DNA of 8,623 nucleotides from Clostridiales bacterium (GCA_003522145.1 DPGD01000017.1:1-8623), one strand, 5' to 3'. Shown: positions 1 to 7,523, counted from the first letter of the stretch. Numbers and translations: made by a program. Notes: generated from the sequence alone by a model not told the origin.

Positions 1-4
1 TTCC

Positions 5-907
5 TTACCGTACATGAGCATTGTCGCCGGGCTTCAAGTAGACCGACGATCCGCCGAGGTAACTGTCCCAACCGTTGGAGTGATCATGACCGTAGAGGAA
101 GATGATGTTGAGCCGGTCGCCAAATTCGTTGAGAACATCAAAGAGGTATTGGGCATATTTGGCGTCACCCGGAACAAAGTCCTTGGAGGGGCGGGCTGTG
201 GTATGCAACGGTACATGGGAGCAGACAAATATGGGCTTGGAATAATTCATGGCCGCTTTTTCGGAAAAATAGGCACGCATTTTGGCGGCAACGGCCTTGT
301 TCAGCTCTTCGTTTACCATGTCGCCCTGTTGATAGTCGTCTTCATTGACGACAAAAACGCCGTAGGCGGCGGTGTCGTGGGCGCCGGTGGAGGCGATCAG
401 GTCGCAGACGGCATCGTGGTTGCCCTGGATGAAGACCTCTTTAAGATCGTCACCCAGCACTTTATGCACGGTGTTCCGGAGGGTTGTGATGCCCGACAGG
501 GTGTTCTTGGGATCGTATTCATATTCGTAGTAATTGTAATCGCCGCCGAAGAGCAGACCGTTGACCGAAAGACCGACACTGTCGTAGTAGTCCCGGATCT
601 GCTCGAGAATGGGTGTCAGATAGAGCGAGCCTTTGGCTTCAGACGATTTACCGGCCGAGGGATTCTGAAAGTCGGAGCCGGCGATGACCACGGTCGGCAC
701 GACCGGTTCGGGAGTAGGTGTCTCGGTGGCAGGCGTTCCGGTCGGGGTGGAGGGTGCGGTGGGGAGAACAGCTGAGCCGGATGTTGTGGTGGGGTCTTCC
801 CCTGCCGTAACCGATGTTGCGGTGCCGGAGCCGCAGGATGCCAGCGAAATAAGCATCGACAGGATGAGAAGAAGAGGCAATAAACGGGAGATAAGCGGTT
901 TTTTCAT
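5..907 (-). CDS. Calcineurin-like metallophosphoesterase lipoprotein
   Basis: Predicted 300-residue lipoprotein anchored outside the membrane; it should hydrolyse a phosphoester, but the substrate cannot be told. The signal peptide (basic start, hydrophobic residues 8-22) ends in lipobox LASC with Cys25. A Thr/Pro-rich linker (about 26-72) leads to the catalytic domain. Metal-site motifs occur in family order: SDFQ (78-81), GGDY (121-124), GNHD (162-165), SHVPLH (230-235), GHDHS (273-277). The first motif has Gln81 where the classical D-x-H has His. The start at 907 is chosen because the lipoprotein signal begins there and AAAGGA lies 7 bases upstream (915-920). An in-frame ATG at 1075 would lie upstream of the promoter. 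The stop at 5-7 comes only 23 residues after GHDHS, earlier than I expect for relatives, so the C-terminus may be truncated or frameshifted. Family assignment is firm; the role is unknown. Confidence 0.88.
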   Translation of the reverse strand: MKKPLISRLLPLLLILSMLISLASCGSGTATSVTAGEDPTTTSGSAVLPTAPSTPTGTPATETPTPEPVVPTVVIAGSDFQNPSAGKSSEAKGSLYLTPILEQIRDYYDSVGLSVNGLLFGGDYNYYEYEYDPKNTLSGITTLRNTVHKVLGDDLKEVFIQGNHDAVCDLIASTGAHDTAAYGVFVVNEDDYQQGDMVNEELNKAVAAKMRAYFSEKAAMNYSKPIFVCSHVPLHTTARPSKDFVPGDAKYAQYLFDVLNEFGDRLNIIFLYGHDHSNGWDSYLGGSSVYLKPGDNAHVR

Positions 908-995
908 GAAGCATTCCTTTCCCGGCGTGGCCGGCAGATCCTCAATTGATATGTTGAATGGATGGGATATGGGATTTCTGTATTCATCCACAGGC

Positions 996-1024
996 ATTGT
1001 ATCAGAGAATGCCAAAGCCGTCAA
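996..1024 (-). promoter_or_regulatory. Sigma-A type promoter of the phosphoesterase gene
   Basis: Read on the minus strand: -35 TTGACG (1019-1024), 17-base spacer, -10 TACAAT (996-1001). A TG one base before the -10 makes it an extended -10. Transcription would start near 989, giving a leader of about 80 bases before the start codon at 907. Confidence 0.85.
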
Positions 1025-1102
1025 GAGAAACAGGCAATTTTTTCTTTGCGGAACCCATCGGTTGTGCGCCGACAAAAACTCACAAAAAAGCGGCAGAACA
1101 TC

Positions 1103-1131
1103 TTGATTTGTTCATGAAAAGATGGTACAAT
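1103..1131 (+). promoter_or_regulatory. Sigma-A type promoter of the ABC transporter operon
   Basis: -35 TTGATT (1103-1108), 17-base spacer, -10 TACAAT (1126-1131), with TG at 1123-1124 giving an extended -10. Transcription would start near 1138, about 50 bases before the ATPase start codon. It is divergent from the phosphoesterase promoter; the two -35 boxes are 78 bases apart. Confidence 0.85.
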
Positions 1132-1142
1132 GGGTTTAACTG

Positions 1143-1163
1143 GTCGGATGGGGCCCATCCGGC
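1143..1163 (+). promoter_or_regulatory. Leader hairpin/palindrome in front of the ABC operon
   Basis: A 9-pair stem (1143-1151 with 1155-1163, one G-U pair) closes a 3-base loop. Its core, GGATGGGGCCCATCC (1146-1160), is a near-perfect palindrome. It lies just after the predicted transcription start and 7 bases before the Shine-Dalgarno AAGGAAG (1171-1177). It could be an operator or an mRNA 5' hairpin; no known regulator family is recognised. Confidence 0.5.
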
Positions 1164-1188
1164 AATCTGAAAGGAAGAACACATCGGT

Positions 1189-2157
1189 ATGATCAAAATT
1201 GAGCATCTCGCAAAGCAGTATGGCCGGATCAAAGCGGTAAACGACATCAGTTTTGAAATTCACGACGGCGAAATCGTTGGCTTTTTGGGTCCGAACGGTG
1301 CCGGTAAATCCACCACCATGAACATTCTCTGCGGATACCTTTCCTGCAGTGCCGGCAAAGCGGAAATCAACGGTATGGACATTCTGGAGAATCCTCTGGA
1401 AGCAAAGAAGCAGATCGGTTTTTTGCCGGAACAGCCCCCTTTGTATATGGACATGACCGTGGAGGAATATCTGAATTTCATTTATGACCTGAAAGACACC
1501 ACCCTGAAGCGGGACGAGCATCTGGCGGAAATCTGTGAAGTCACCGGCATTGCGCATATGCGGAAACGGCTCATCCGGAATCTGTCCAAGGGCTACAAGC
1601 AGAGAGTGGGCATTGCGCAGGCTCTTATCGGCAACCCCTCGGTTCTGATTTTTGACGAGCCTACGGTCGGGCTGGATCCGAAGCAGATTGTGGAAGTGCG
1701 GAATCTGATTCGTTCTTTGGGCAAAAAGCACACGGTGATCCTGTCTACCCATATTCTCTCGGAGGTGCAGGCTGTCTGCGACCGGATCATCATCATCAGC
1801 AAAGGAACGATCGTGGCCAATGAAAAAACCGAAGAGATTTCCAAAGCCGTGACGAATGTGTCGAAACTGACGGCCAAAATCTGCGGTCCCGAAAAGGAGA
1901 TTCTTTCGGCGATCCGCAGTCTTGCCGGGGTTTCATCGGTCAGCTGTCTTGGGAAAAAGGATTTGGACAGCAGCACCTTCGTAGTGGAAAGCCAGCCGGG
2001 AATTGACCTGCGCAAGCCGCTGTTTAATCTGATGGCTGCCAATCACTATCCGATTATCGGCTTGGAAGCTCAGGGCCTGAATCTGGAGGATGTTTTCATT
2101 ACCGCCGTGGAGGAAGAAGAGCCGGTCTCCAAAAAGAGCAGAAAGAGAGGCAGATAA
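1189..2157 (+). CDS. ABC-2 type transporter ATPase (GldA-like)
   Basis: Cytoplasmic ATP-hydrolysing subunit, 322 residues, expected to drive the permease encoded next. All ABC motifs are intact: Walker A GPNGAGKST (34-42), Q-loop Gln82, signature LSKG (132-135), Walker B VLIFDEP (152-158), D-loop GLDP (161-164) and switch His188. Residues from about 220 to 310 form the C-terminal extension usual for ATPases of multidrug/GldA/NatA type, and the protein ends in a Lys/Arg-rich tail. AAGGAAG (1171-1177) supports the start. It is the first gene of a four-gene module (ATPase, permease, GldG-like, DUF4340), with only 3 bases to the permease start. Like the GldA of gliding bacteria it pairs with a GldG-type protein, but gliding itself is not implied. 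Family call is certain; substrate unknown. Confidence 0.95.
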   Translation: MIKIEHLAKQYGRIKAVNDISFEIHDGEIVGFLGPNGAGKSTTMNILCGYLSCSAGKAEINGMDILENPLEAKKQIGFLPEQPPLYMDMTVEEYLNFIYDLKDTTLKRDEHLAEICEVTGIAHMRKRLIRNLSKGYKQRVGIAQALIGNPSVLIFDEPTVGLDPKQIVEVRNLIRSLGKKHTVILSTHILSEVQAVCDRIIIISKGTIVANEKTEEISKAVTNVSKLTAKICGPEKEILSAIRSLAGVSSVSCLGKKDLDSSTFVVESQPGIDLRKPLFNLMAANHYPIIGLEAQGLNLEDVFITAVEEEEPVSKKSRKRGR

Positions 2158-2160
2158 TCG

Positions 2161-2868
2161 ATGTTTGCTATTTATAAAAGGGAAATGCGTTCCTACTTCA
2201 CCACGCCGATCGGATATGTGTTTCTGGCGGTGTTTACGGCGGTGAATGCGGTGATTTTTGCGATGAACACCTACATGGCAGATACAGCCAGTATTTCAAA
2301 CTGCTTCACAGCCATGATCTATGCCTATATTCTCCTTGTGCCGATTCTGACGATGAAAACCTTCTCCGATGAATTGCGCCTGAAAACCGACCAATTGCTG
2401 TTGACCGCTCCGGTGTCCCTGACGAAAGTGGTTTTTGCCAAGTTTCTCAGCGCATTGACGGTGTATTTCATTGCGGTGGCCACCTCCATGCTGAATTTCC
2501 TCTTTTTGGCCTTCCATAACTATTCCGCCGCCGGCGGCATTGTCCTGGGCTTGTTTCTCAGTATGCTGCTGATCGGCATGGCGTGCATTGCCATCGGTAT
2601 TTTCATTTCTTCGCTGACCGAAAGCCAGCTGGTGGCGGTGTTATTGTCCATGGTGGTACTGGCCGTTGCCAGCATTTCCCATTATCTGGCATCGCTGATC
2701 TCCGTTCCCTGGTTGCGTACCTTTCTTTCCTACTTCGCCATCGGCGGACGGTATTCCTATCTTGCCGGAGGGCAGTTCGATTTTTCGGCGATTCTGTATT
2801 ATCTTTCAATTTCCGGGGTGTTCCTGCTTCTGACCATCCGGGTCTTTGAGAGAAAAAGATGGCATTGA
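2161..2868 (+). CDS. ABC-2 type permease (GldF-like)
   Basis: Integral membrane subunit of the transporter, 235 residues. Six hydrophobic segments are seen at about 17-36, 50-66, 93-117, 126-150, 156-180 and 209-227, the usual ABC-2 topology. The cytoplasmic stretch after helix 2, with DELRLKTDQLLLTAPVS (70-86), matches the conserved ABC-2 loop (E-x-LLLTAPVS) thought to contact the ATPase. The C-terminus is short and basic (RKRWH). The start codon is 3 bases after the ATPase stop, with GAGAGG (2145-2150) inside the end of the ATPase gene as ribosome site, so translation is probably coupled. Length is normal for single-domain GldF-type permeases. The transported or extracted substrate is unknown. 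Confidence 0.93.
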   Translation: MFAIYKREMRSYFTTPIGYVFLAVFTAVNAVIFAMNTYMADTASISNCFTAMIYAYILLVPILTMKTFSDELRLKTDQLLLTAPVSLTKVVFAKFLSALTVYFIAVATSMLNFLFLAFHNYSAAGGIVLGLFLSMLLIGMACIAIGIFISSLTESQLVAVLLSMVVLAVASISHYLASLISVPWLRTFLSYFAIGGRYSYLAGGQFDFSAILYYLSISGVFLLLTIRVFERKRWH

Positions 2869-2870
2869 GA

Positions 2871-2876
2871 AAGGAG
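2871..2876 (+). promoter_or_regulatory. Ribosome binding site deciding the GldG-like start
   Basis: AAGGAG lies 9 bases before the ATG at 2886. The in-frame ATG at 2859, inside the permease gene, has only a purine-rich stretch upstream. The site therefore favours 2886, giving a 17-base gap after the permease stop. Confidence 0.75.
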
Positions 2877-2885
2877 CGGAAAGCA

Positions 2886-4478
2886 ATGAAAAAATTCTGG
2901 AAGAACAAGAAATTCCGCTACGGCTCGTTGTCAGTGGCTTTTACGGCGGCAGTGGTGGTCCTGATCATTCTGGTCAATGCGGTGTTTACCCTGCTTGCAT
3001 CTCACTATCACTGGTATATAGATACAACCGAGGAACAGCTGTATACCCTGTCTGACACCTCCAAGGCCCTTTTGGATGAGATCTTCAAGGAGGGGGCTGA
3101 CGGAAAAACGGTGTTCGACGGCAAGCTGACCATGACCTTCCTTCAGGAAAAGGATAAGATCGAGGACAGCCAGCTGGAGAATGCGGGGGATTTCTATCTC
3201 AAAATGGTGCACTCTCTGGCCTTGGACTATGCCGCCCACTATCCGGATCATATCGAATTGAAGTATGTGGATATGTACGCTCATCCCGGAGAGTTGGCGG
3301 AGTACAGAAAAAAGGGCTTGGACAGCATGAATCCGGACATGGTGATTTTCGACAACAATGAGGGTATCTTCAGGGGCATCAGCTATGTGAACTTTTTCTA
3401 TTATGACAGCAGTGTCAGCAGCACGGTTCCGGTTTCCTTTTACGGAGAGCATAAGATCACGGCAACCATTCTGTCGCTGTGCAGCAGACAGTATATTGCC
3501 TATGTGACCGAAGGACATGGAGAAGACGAGTTGGGTCAGACCTTTACCGATCTTTTGGAATCCTGCGGGTACACTCTGAAAAAGGTGAATCTCCGGACTG
3601 CCGAAGGGCTGGAAACCATGATTTATGAGGATCGCCCCCGGCTGATTATTGTCAACAATCCCAAGGTGGAATTCAGCGGCATGAATGAAACGGCGGGAAG
3701 AAAAGAGACCGTGGTGCTGAAAAAAATGCTGGACGGCGACTATACGGACAGCGAAAACAAGGCGTATGCCAGCCTTCTGCTTTTTGCCGACCCGGATAGC
3801 GGCTGTGCCAACACCAATCTGAACGCCGTGATGAACGAGTGGGGATTGATTGTGAACAGCACAGCGGCGGATAAGATCCGGGAGGATCTTTCGGAAACCG
3901 AAGGTAAAAACGACGCAACGCTCTTCCGTCCTGCCTACGAAACTGACCCCAGCTCTTTCACGCTGAGCCTGGTGAAGAAGTTGGCGGGAATTGACAACTA
4001 TCTGACGGTGATGAACGGTGCCGGAACCATCAAGGTGACCGATGTTTCTGCATCCAACCAGCAGATTTCCAACGGAACCATTCTGAAATGCTCTTCCGGA
4101 GCGCAGAACGATAAGGGGTCTGCCGCCGGCAGTGCCGTGCTTGCCCTTTCTTTGCGGGAGAACATCTTCGGAGACTATGCCAAATACAATTATGTGATTG
4201 CCTGTGCGGACACCTCCTTTGTTTCCGACGAGTATTTGGGCAACGGCGCCTATGCCAACGAAACCCTGATGGTGAATATCCTCCGGGCAACCACCAACGA
4301 GCGGGAATCCAATCTGGGTACGACGGCCATTGAGATGAAGGATTTTTCCTATGAAACCAATGTGTCCGGGGTCAGCTTCCGGCGCAAGCAGACATTCTTG
4401 GTGTTTATGGCAGTAGTCCTTCCGGCGGCGATTCTGGGCGTCGGGGTCTGGGTGTATGTAAGGAGAAAGAATAAGTAA
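2886..4478 (+). CDS. GldG-like ABC transporter auxiliary protein
   Basis: Membrane-anchored partner of the ABC transporter, 530 residues from the ATG at 2886. An N-terminal helix (about 13-37) is followed by YIDTTEEQLYTLSDTSK (44-60), the hallmark opening of the GldG/ABC_transp_aux family. The large soluble part, which should face outside, holds GEHKITATIL (187-196) and TEGHGE (208-213), both at the usual family positions. A second helix (about 504-525) and a basic tail (RRKNK) close the protein, so both ends are anchored in the membrane. Its stop codon overlaps the next start (TAATG at 4476-4480), which suggests coupled translation with the DUF4340 gene. In gliding Bacteroidetes GldG works with GldA and GldF; the role in Gram-positive bacteria is unknown. 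An alternative start at 2859 would add nine residues. Confidence 0.9.
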   Translation: MKKFWKNKKFRYGSLSVAFTAAVVVLIILVNAVFTLLASHYHWYIDTTEEQLYTLSDTSKALLDEIFKEGADGKTVFDGKLTMTFLQEKDKIEDSQLENAGDFYLKMVHSLALDYAAHYPDHIELKYVDMYAHPGELAEYRKKGLDSMNPDMVIFDNNEGIFRGISYVNFFYYDSSVSSTVPVSFYGEHKITATILSLCSRQYIAYVTEGHGEDELGQTFTDLLESCGYTLKKVNLRTAEGLETMIYEDRPRLIIVNNPKVEFSGMNETAGRKETVVLKKMLDGDYTDSENKAYASLLLFADPDSGCANTNLNAVMNEWGLIVNSTAADKIREDLSETEGKNDATLFRPAYETDPSSFTLSLVKKLAGIDNYLTVMNGAGTIKVTDVSASNQQISNGTILKCSSGAQNDKGSAAGSAVLALSLRENIFGDYAKYNYVIACADTSFVSDEYLGNGAYANETLMVNILRATTNERESNLGTTAIEMKDFSYETNVSGVSFRRKQTFLVFMAVVLPAAILGVGVWVYVRRKNK

Positions 4479-6355
4479 TGGAAACGAAACGCAAAAGTTA
4501 TCTGTCGAAGCAGGTGATTGCCATTTTGGTGATCGTCACCGTTCTGGTGGTCTCGGTGCCGCTGTATTTCTTCGTACTGAAGCCCTTTCTGAACCGGGGT
4601 GATTCTGTGGAGGAAACCGAATCGGAGCCCCTGTTGGAGGGGGAGGTCCGTTCTTCTTCCACTCTCTACATTCATTCGGTGGAGGAGAGCGACGAACAGC
4701 TTTACCGGTTATACAACAGTGAGAAGGGCGACTGGGGCTTCTATGTGAAGGGCGGAAACTATGCGCTGGATGGGTATGAGTCCATTTCCTATACCTATGA
4801 ATTGTATACCGTCCATTCCGCCCTGAAAAAGACCCCCGGAAAGCATATCATGCCCTCTTCCGATATGCTGAAGGAACTGCGGGCGCAGAAGGCGGAAAAA
4901 ATGGATGCCGCCGAGTTGGAAAAGCTGGGCGGGATCAACAATCTGATTTTGACCGAAGAAGACCTGAAGGATGTGGAAATCGACTACGCCGAATACGGAT
5001 TTGAGGATTTTTCCAAGGTGGATCGCGTCACCACGGTGGATGCCGACGGCGTGGAGCACACGCTGTATCTGGGCAATACCACGCCGGACGGAGACGGACG
5101 GTATGCGGTATACAAGGGCCGCAAGATGGTATACCGGTTGGACTCCACTGCCAGCACCTGCGTAGGGGCTTCAATGCTGAATGTGGTCGCACCGATCTTT
5201 ACCGAGGTGGCTCAGTCGGCTGCCAGCAGCAGCGACTATGCCTTGGATCAGTTTGAGCTGAAGCAGGGCAAGGACTATATCGTTGCCATCAAGCTGCTCA
5301 CCAGCAAAGAAGCGCTGTCCTTGGACAGAACCACCAAATCCATTGCCATCAAGCTGTTGACCGATAAGAACGGAGAACCTTTATTGGACGAGAACGGCAG
5401 ACAGCTTGCCAACTATTATGACACCAGCTCGGAATATATGGCGATGCTTTACGAACTGTTCCGTCAGGGGATCAACGGCACCGAAACCGTTTATGCGATT
5501 CCCAGCGTATTCAAAACGGTGGACGGACAGTCGGGTTATATGCACGGGGACATTGACGAGAAGGTTTTGGAGCAATTCGGTATTTCTACAGAGAATCCCT
5601 ATCGGTCGTTCTATACCAGCAAGAAGTACAGTTCTCCCGAGGTGGAACTGGAAAATGCCCTGTTGATGAGCGCTCCTCAGGAGGACAAGCAGGGAAGGTT
5701 CTACTATGCTTACAATATAGGCAGGGGCATCATCATCAAGGTCTATGCCTCCCAGATTCCTTTCGTAGAAAAGGATGAGGCCTATTTTATCAGCAAATTT
5801 GTTTCCATGCTGGACATCAGTTATTTGGCCAGACTGACGGTGGACTGCACCGCACTGCCGGAGGGATATTTAGACGAGCAGTTGGATCGGTTCAAGGAGA
5901 GCTTTACGCTGGATTATAAGATGAACGGCACCGGTACCGGCAAGGAAGTGGATGAAGACGGCCGTCCCATTCTGCGGAACATTCTCCTGTCGGACGGCAG
6001 CTCCGTACCCAGTGTGGGAGACCTGACCGGAATTAAGAATTTCCGGAAATTCTATTCCCGGTTGTTGGGCATCCGGATGTATGTCAATGTGGAAGAACAG
6101 ATGGAGCAGATCGAAAAGGTAGATCTGGATCATCCGCATGTGGAAATTGTTTACGAGGTGGACAGTGAGGATCATCGGAGCCACACCCTGAAATTCTATT
6201 TTTACGACGAGGCAGGCATCTGGGCCTTCTATACTCTGGACGGAGAGGGACGCTATATTGCCCGGGCGGAGGATGTGCGCAAGGCGCTGATTGCCGCCAA
6301 GCTGGTCAAAGAGGGAAAATCCGTGACCGAGGTGCTGGGAGAGGCTACAGACTGA
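4478..6355 (+). CDS. DUF4340 domain membrane-anchored protein
   Basis: A 625-residue protein of unknown biochemical function, with one N-terminal membrane helix (about 13-35); the rest should lie outside the cell. The DUF4340 signature is clear at about 170-230: YGFED (173-177), then LYLGNTTPDGDGRYAVYKG (196-214) followed by a VYRL strand. A second beta-rich segment near the end (about 545-600, EIVYEVDSEDHRSHTLKFYF then GIWAFYTLDGEGRYIA) resembles the same fold and may be a second, diverged copy. The start codon shares one base with the GldG stop, with AAGGAG (4460-4465) 12 bases upstream. DUF4340 genes recurrently follow GldG genes, so a role in the same envelope complex is inferred. No catalytic motif is seen. 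Confidence 0.88.
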   Translation: METKRKSYLSKQVIAILVIVTVLVVSVPLYFFVLKPFLNRGDSVEETESEPLLEGEVRSSSTLYIHSVEESDEQLYRLYNSEKGDWGFYVKGGNYALDGYESISYTYELYTVHSALKKTPGKHIMPSSDMLKELRAQKAEKMDAAELEKLGGINNLILTEEDLKDVEIDYAEYGFEDFSKVDRVTTVDADGVEHTLYLGNTTPDGDGRYAVYKGRKMVYRLDSTASTCVGASMLNVVAPIFTEVAQSAASSSDYALDQFELKQGKDYIVAIKLLTSKEALSLDRTTKSIAIKLLTDKNGEPLLDENGRQLANYYDTSSEYMAMLYELFRQGINGTETVYAIPSVFKTVDGQSGYMHGDIDEKVLEQFGISTENPYRSFYTSKKYSSPEVELENALLMSAPQEDKQGRFYYAYNIGRGIIIKVYASQIPFVEKDEAYFISKFVSMLDISYLARLTVDCTALPEGYLDEQLDRFKESFTLDYKMNGTGTGKEVDEDGRPILRNILLSDGSSVPSVGDLTGIKNFRKFYSRLLGIRMYVNVEEQMEQIEKVDLDHPHVEIVYEVDSEDHRSHTLKFYFYDEAGIWAFYTLDGEGRYIARAEDVRKALIAAKLVKEGKSVTEVLGEATD

Positions 6356-6419
6356 CCGTCCGGTTCCAAGGAACATTTTCCGAAAAAAGAAGATTCATTT
6401 CAAAGAAACAGAGAAACAG

Positions 6420-6450
6420 CGGGGTGGCCGGACTTAGTGCGGCAACCCCG
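6420..6450 (+). other. Intergenic hairpin between DUF4340 and parvulin genes
   Basis: Outer stem CGGGGT (6420-6425) with ACCCCG (6445-6450), one G/A mismatch, inner stem GCCG (6427-6430) with CGGC (6440-6443), 9-base loop. No T-run follows (TTGTCTG), so it is not a standard intrinsic terminator. It lies 11 bases before the ribosome site of the next gene and could set its relative expression by partial termination, RNA processing or mRNA protection. Confidence 0.55.
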
Positions 6451-6473
6451 TTGTCTGAAAGAGAGGTATTCCG

Positions 6474-7418
6474 ATGAGCGGTATAAAGAGGATGGCGTTG
6501 CTTTTTTTGACGCTTGTTCTTCTGATGGGCGTGTTTGCCGGCTGTTCTTCCTATCGAAAGGGCGACGAGACTTTAATCATGACGGTGGGCGGATATGAGG
6601 TGACCGGAGAATTCTACCGGTATGTGTGCATGAAGAACTGTGTTCAGCTCTATGGAGCGGAAGCGCTGGAGCGTCCCTTGACCGAAAGGGAGGAGCAGGA
6701 GCTCCAATCTGCCGTCGAGACGGAATTGCAAAGGTACTTTGCCATTGAAAAAATGGCAGAGGAACAAAAGGTGGCGCTGTCGAAGGAAGACACGCAATTG
6801 ATCAAGGATCAGTTGGAAGAAGCCAGAGAAAGCTATGAACAGGAAGAGGAATACTATGCTTCTTTGGAGTCTGCCTATATGAGTGAGAATGTGTACTATG
6901 AGCAGGCAAAGAATTATTATTTGAACCGAAATCTTTTTTATTCCTTTAAAAGCAGCTATACCCTTTCGGAGGAACAGCTGCGGCAGGACATACAGGAGTA
7001 TTTCTATGCCGCCGTGCAGATTCTGCTGAATAACAGGGGGCAATATGCCAGCACGCTGGAGCGGATGCAGGAATTAAGAAAAACCATTCAGACCGAAGAG
7101 GACTTTTATGAGGCGGCCAAACTGCACAGTGCCGATACCAACCGGGGCGTCCGCTACTGCTGTGTCGGCGAAATGCAACCCTATTTTGAAAAAGCCGCCC
7201 TTTCTCTGAAGCCCGGTGAGATCAGCGAGATCATTGAAAGTAATCTGGGGGTACACCTGATTATGCGGGTTCAGATCACCGAAGAAGCGGTGAACGACCA
7301 ATTGGAGCAGTTCCGGGATGAGGACCTGGTTCGCATTTTCAACGGGCAATTGTCGGAAATTGCCGGGAATCTGGAAGTGGTCTATCAAAAGGATCACCAA
7401 GGTCTTATACTATCCTGA
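6474..7418 (+). CDS. PrsA/SurA-like peptidyl-prolyl isomerase lipoprotein
   Basis: Predicted extracytoplasmic foldase lipoprotein, 314 residues. The signal peptide ends in lipobox VFAGC with Cys24. A helical, Glu-rich chaperone-like region (about 45-175, including a charged stretch at 110-150) precedes a parvulin-type domain (about 178-268). The domain is recognised from VGEMQPYFEKAALSLKPGEI (231-250) and GVHLIM (259-264), then a C-terminal helix. The first conserved parvulin histidine (as in HIL) appears as Gln182 in VQILL, while the second is kept as His261, so isomerase activity may be reduced and a pure chaperone role is possible. AGAGG (6462-6466) 7 bases upstream supports the start. The gene follows the ABC module after 118 bases with no clear promoter, so read-through from the operon is likely. 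Confidence 0.85.
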   Translation: MSGIKRMALLFLTLVLLMGVFAGCSSYRKGDETLIMTVGGYEVTGEFYRYVCMKNCVQLYGAEALERPLTEREEQELQSAVETELQRYFAIEKMAEEQKVALSKEDTQLIKDQLEEARESYEQEEEYYASLESAYMSENVYYEQAKNYYLNRNLFYSFKSSYTLSEEQLRQDIQEYFYAAVQILLNNRGQYASTLERMQELRKTIQTEEDFYEAAKLHSADTNRGVRYCCVGEMQPYFEKAALSLKPGEISEIIESNLGVHLIMRVQITEEAVNDQLEQFRDEDLVRIFNGQLSEIAGNLEVVYQKDHQGLILS

Positions 7419-7470
7419 GACTCCGGAGACCGAATTCGGTCGGGTCGTATCAATAGTTTGTTTTTGTTTT
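7419..7470 (+). terminator. Possible terminator after the parvulin gene
   Basis: It starts right after the stop codon. The 14-base palindrome GACCGAATTCGGTC (7428-7441) can be extended by an outer stem, 7419-7423 with 7442-7446, leaving a 4-base bulge. A T-rich tract (7457-7470) follows, but 10 bases after the stem, which is farther than in a standard intrinsic terminator. The function is therefore uncertain. Confidence 0.4.
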
Positions 7471-7523
7471 GACACAATAAAAGTAAAAAAATCACCCAAG
7501 AAAATAAGTGAATAATGAAACAC

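Noticed and set aside
14..775. Long open frame on the plus strand opposite the phosphoesterase gene
   Set aside because: Val/Gly-rich composition, no motif and no ribosome site; the opposite strand has all the metallophosphoesterase motifs.
908..1075. In-frame 56-residue N-terminal extension of the phosphoesterase gene
   Set aside because: It would start upstream of the predicted promoter and put the lipoprotein signal peptide in the middle of the protein; the ATG at 907 has its own ribosome site.
1021..1752. 243-codon open frame on the minus strand across the operon promoter and ATPase gene
   Set aside because: It is antisense to intact Walker A and other ABC motifs and shows no recognisable domain.
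2859..2885. Earlier ATG for the GldG-like gene, overlapping the permease end
   Set aside because: Weak ribosome site; AAGGAG at 2871-2876 fits the ATG at 2886 better.
5870..6376. 168-codon minus-strand frame opposite the end of the DUF4340 gene
   Set aside because: His-rich antisense shadow typical of this codon bias, with no domain.
7469..7500. TTGACA (7469-7474) as a -35 box on the plus strand
   Set aside because: No -10-like hexamer is found at a suitable distance.
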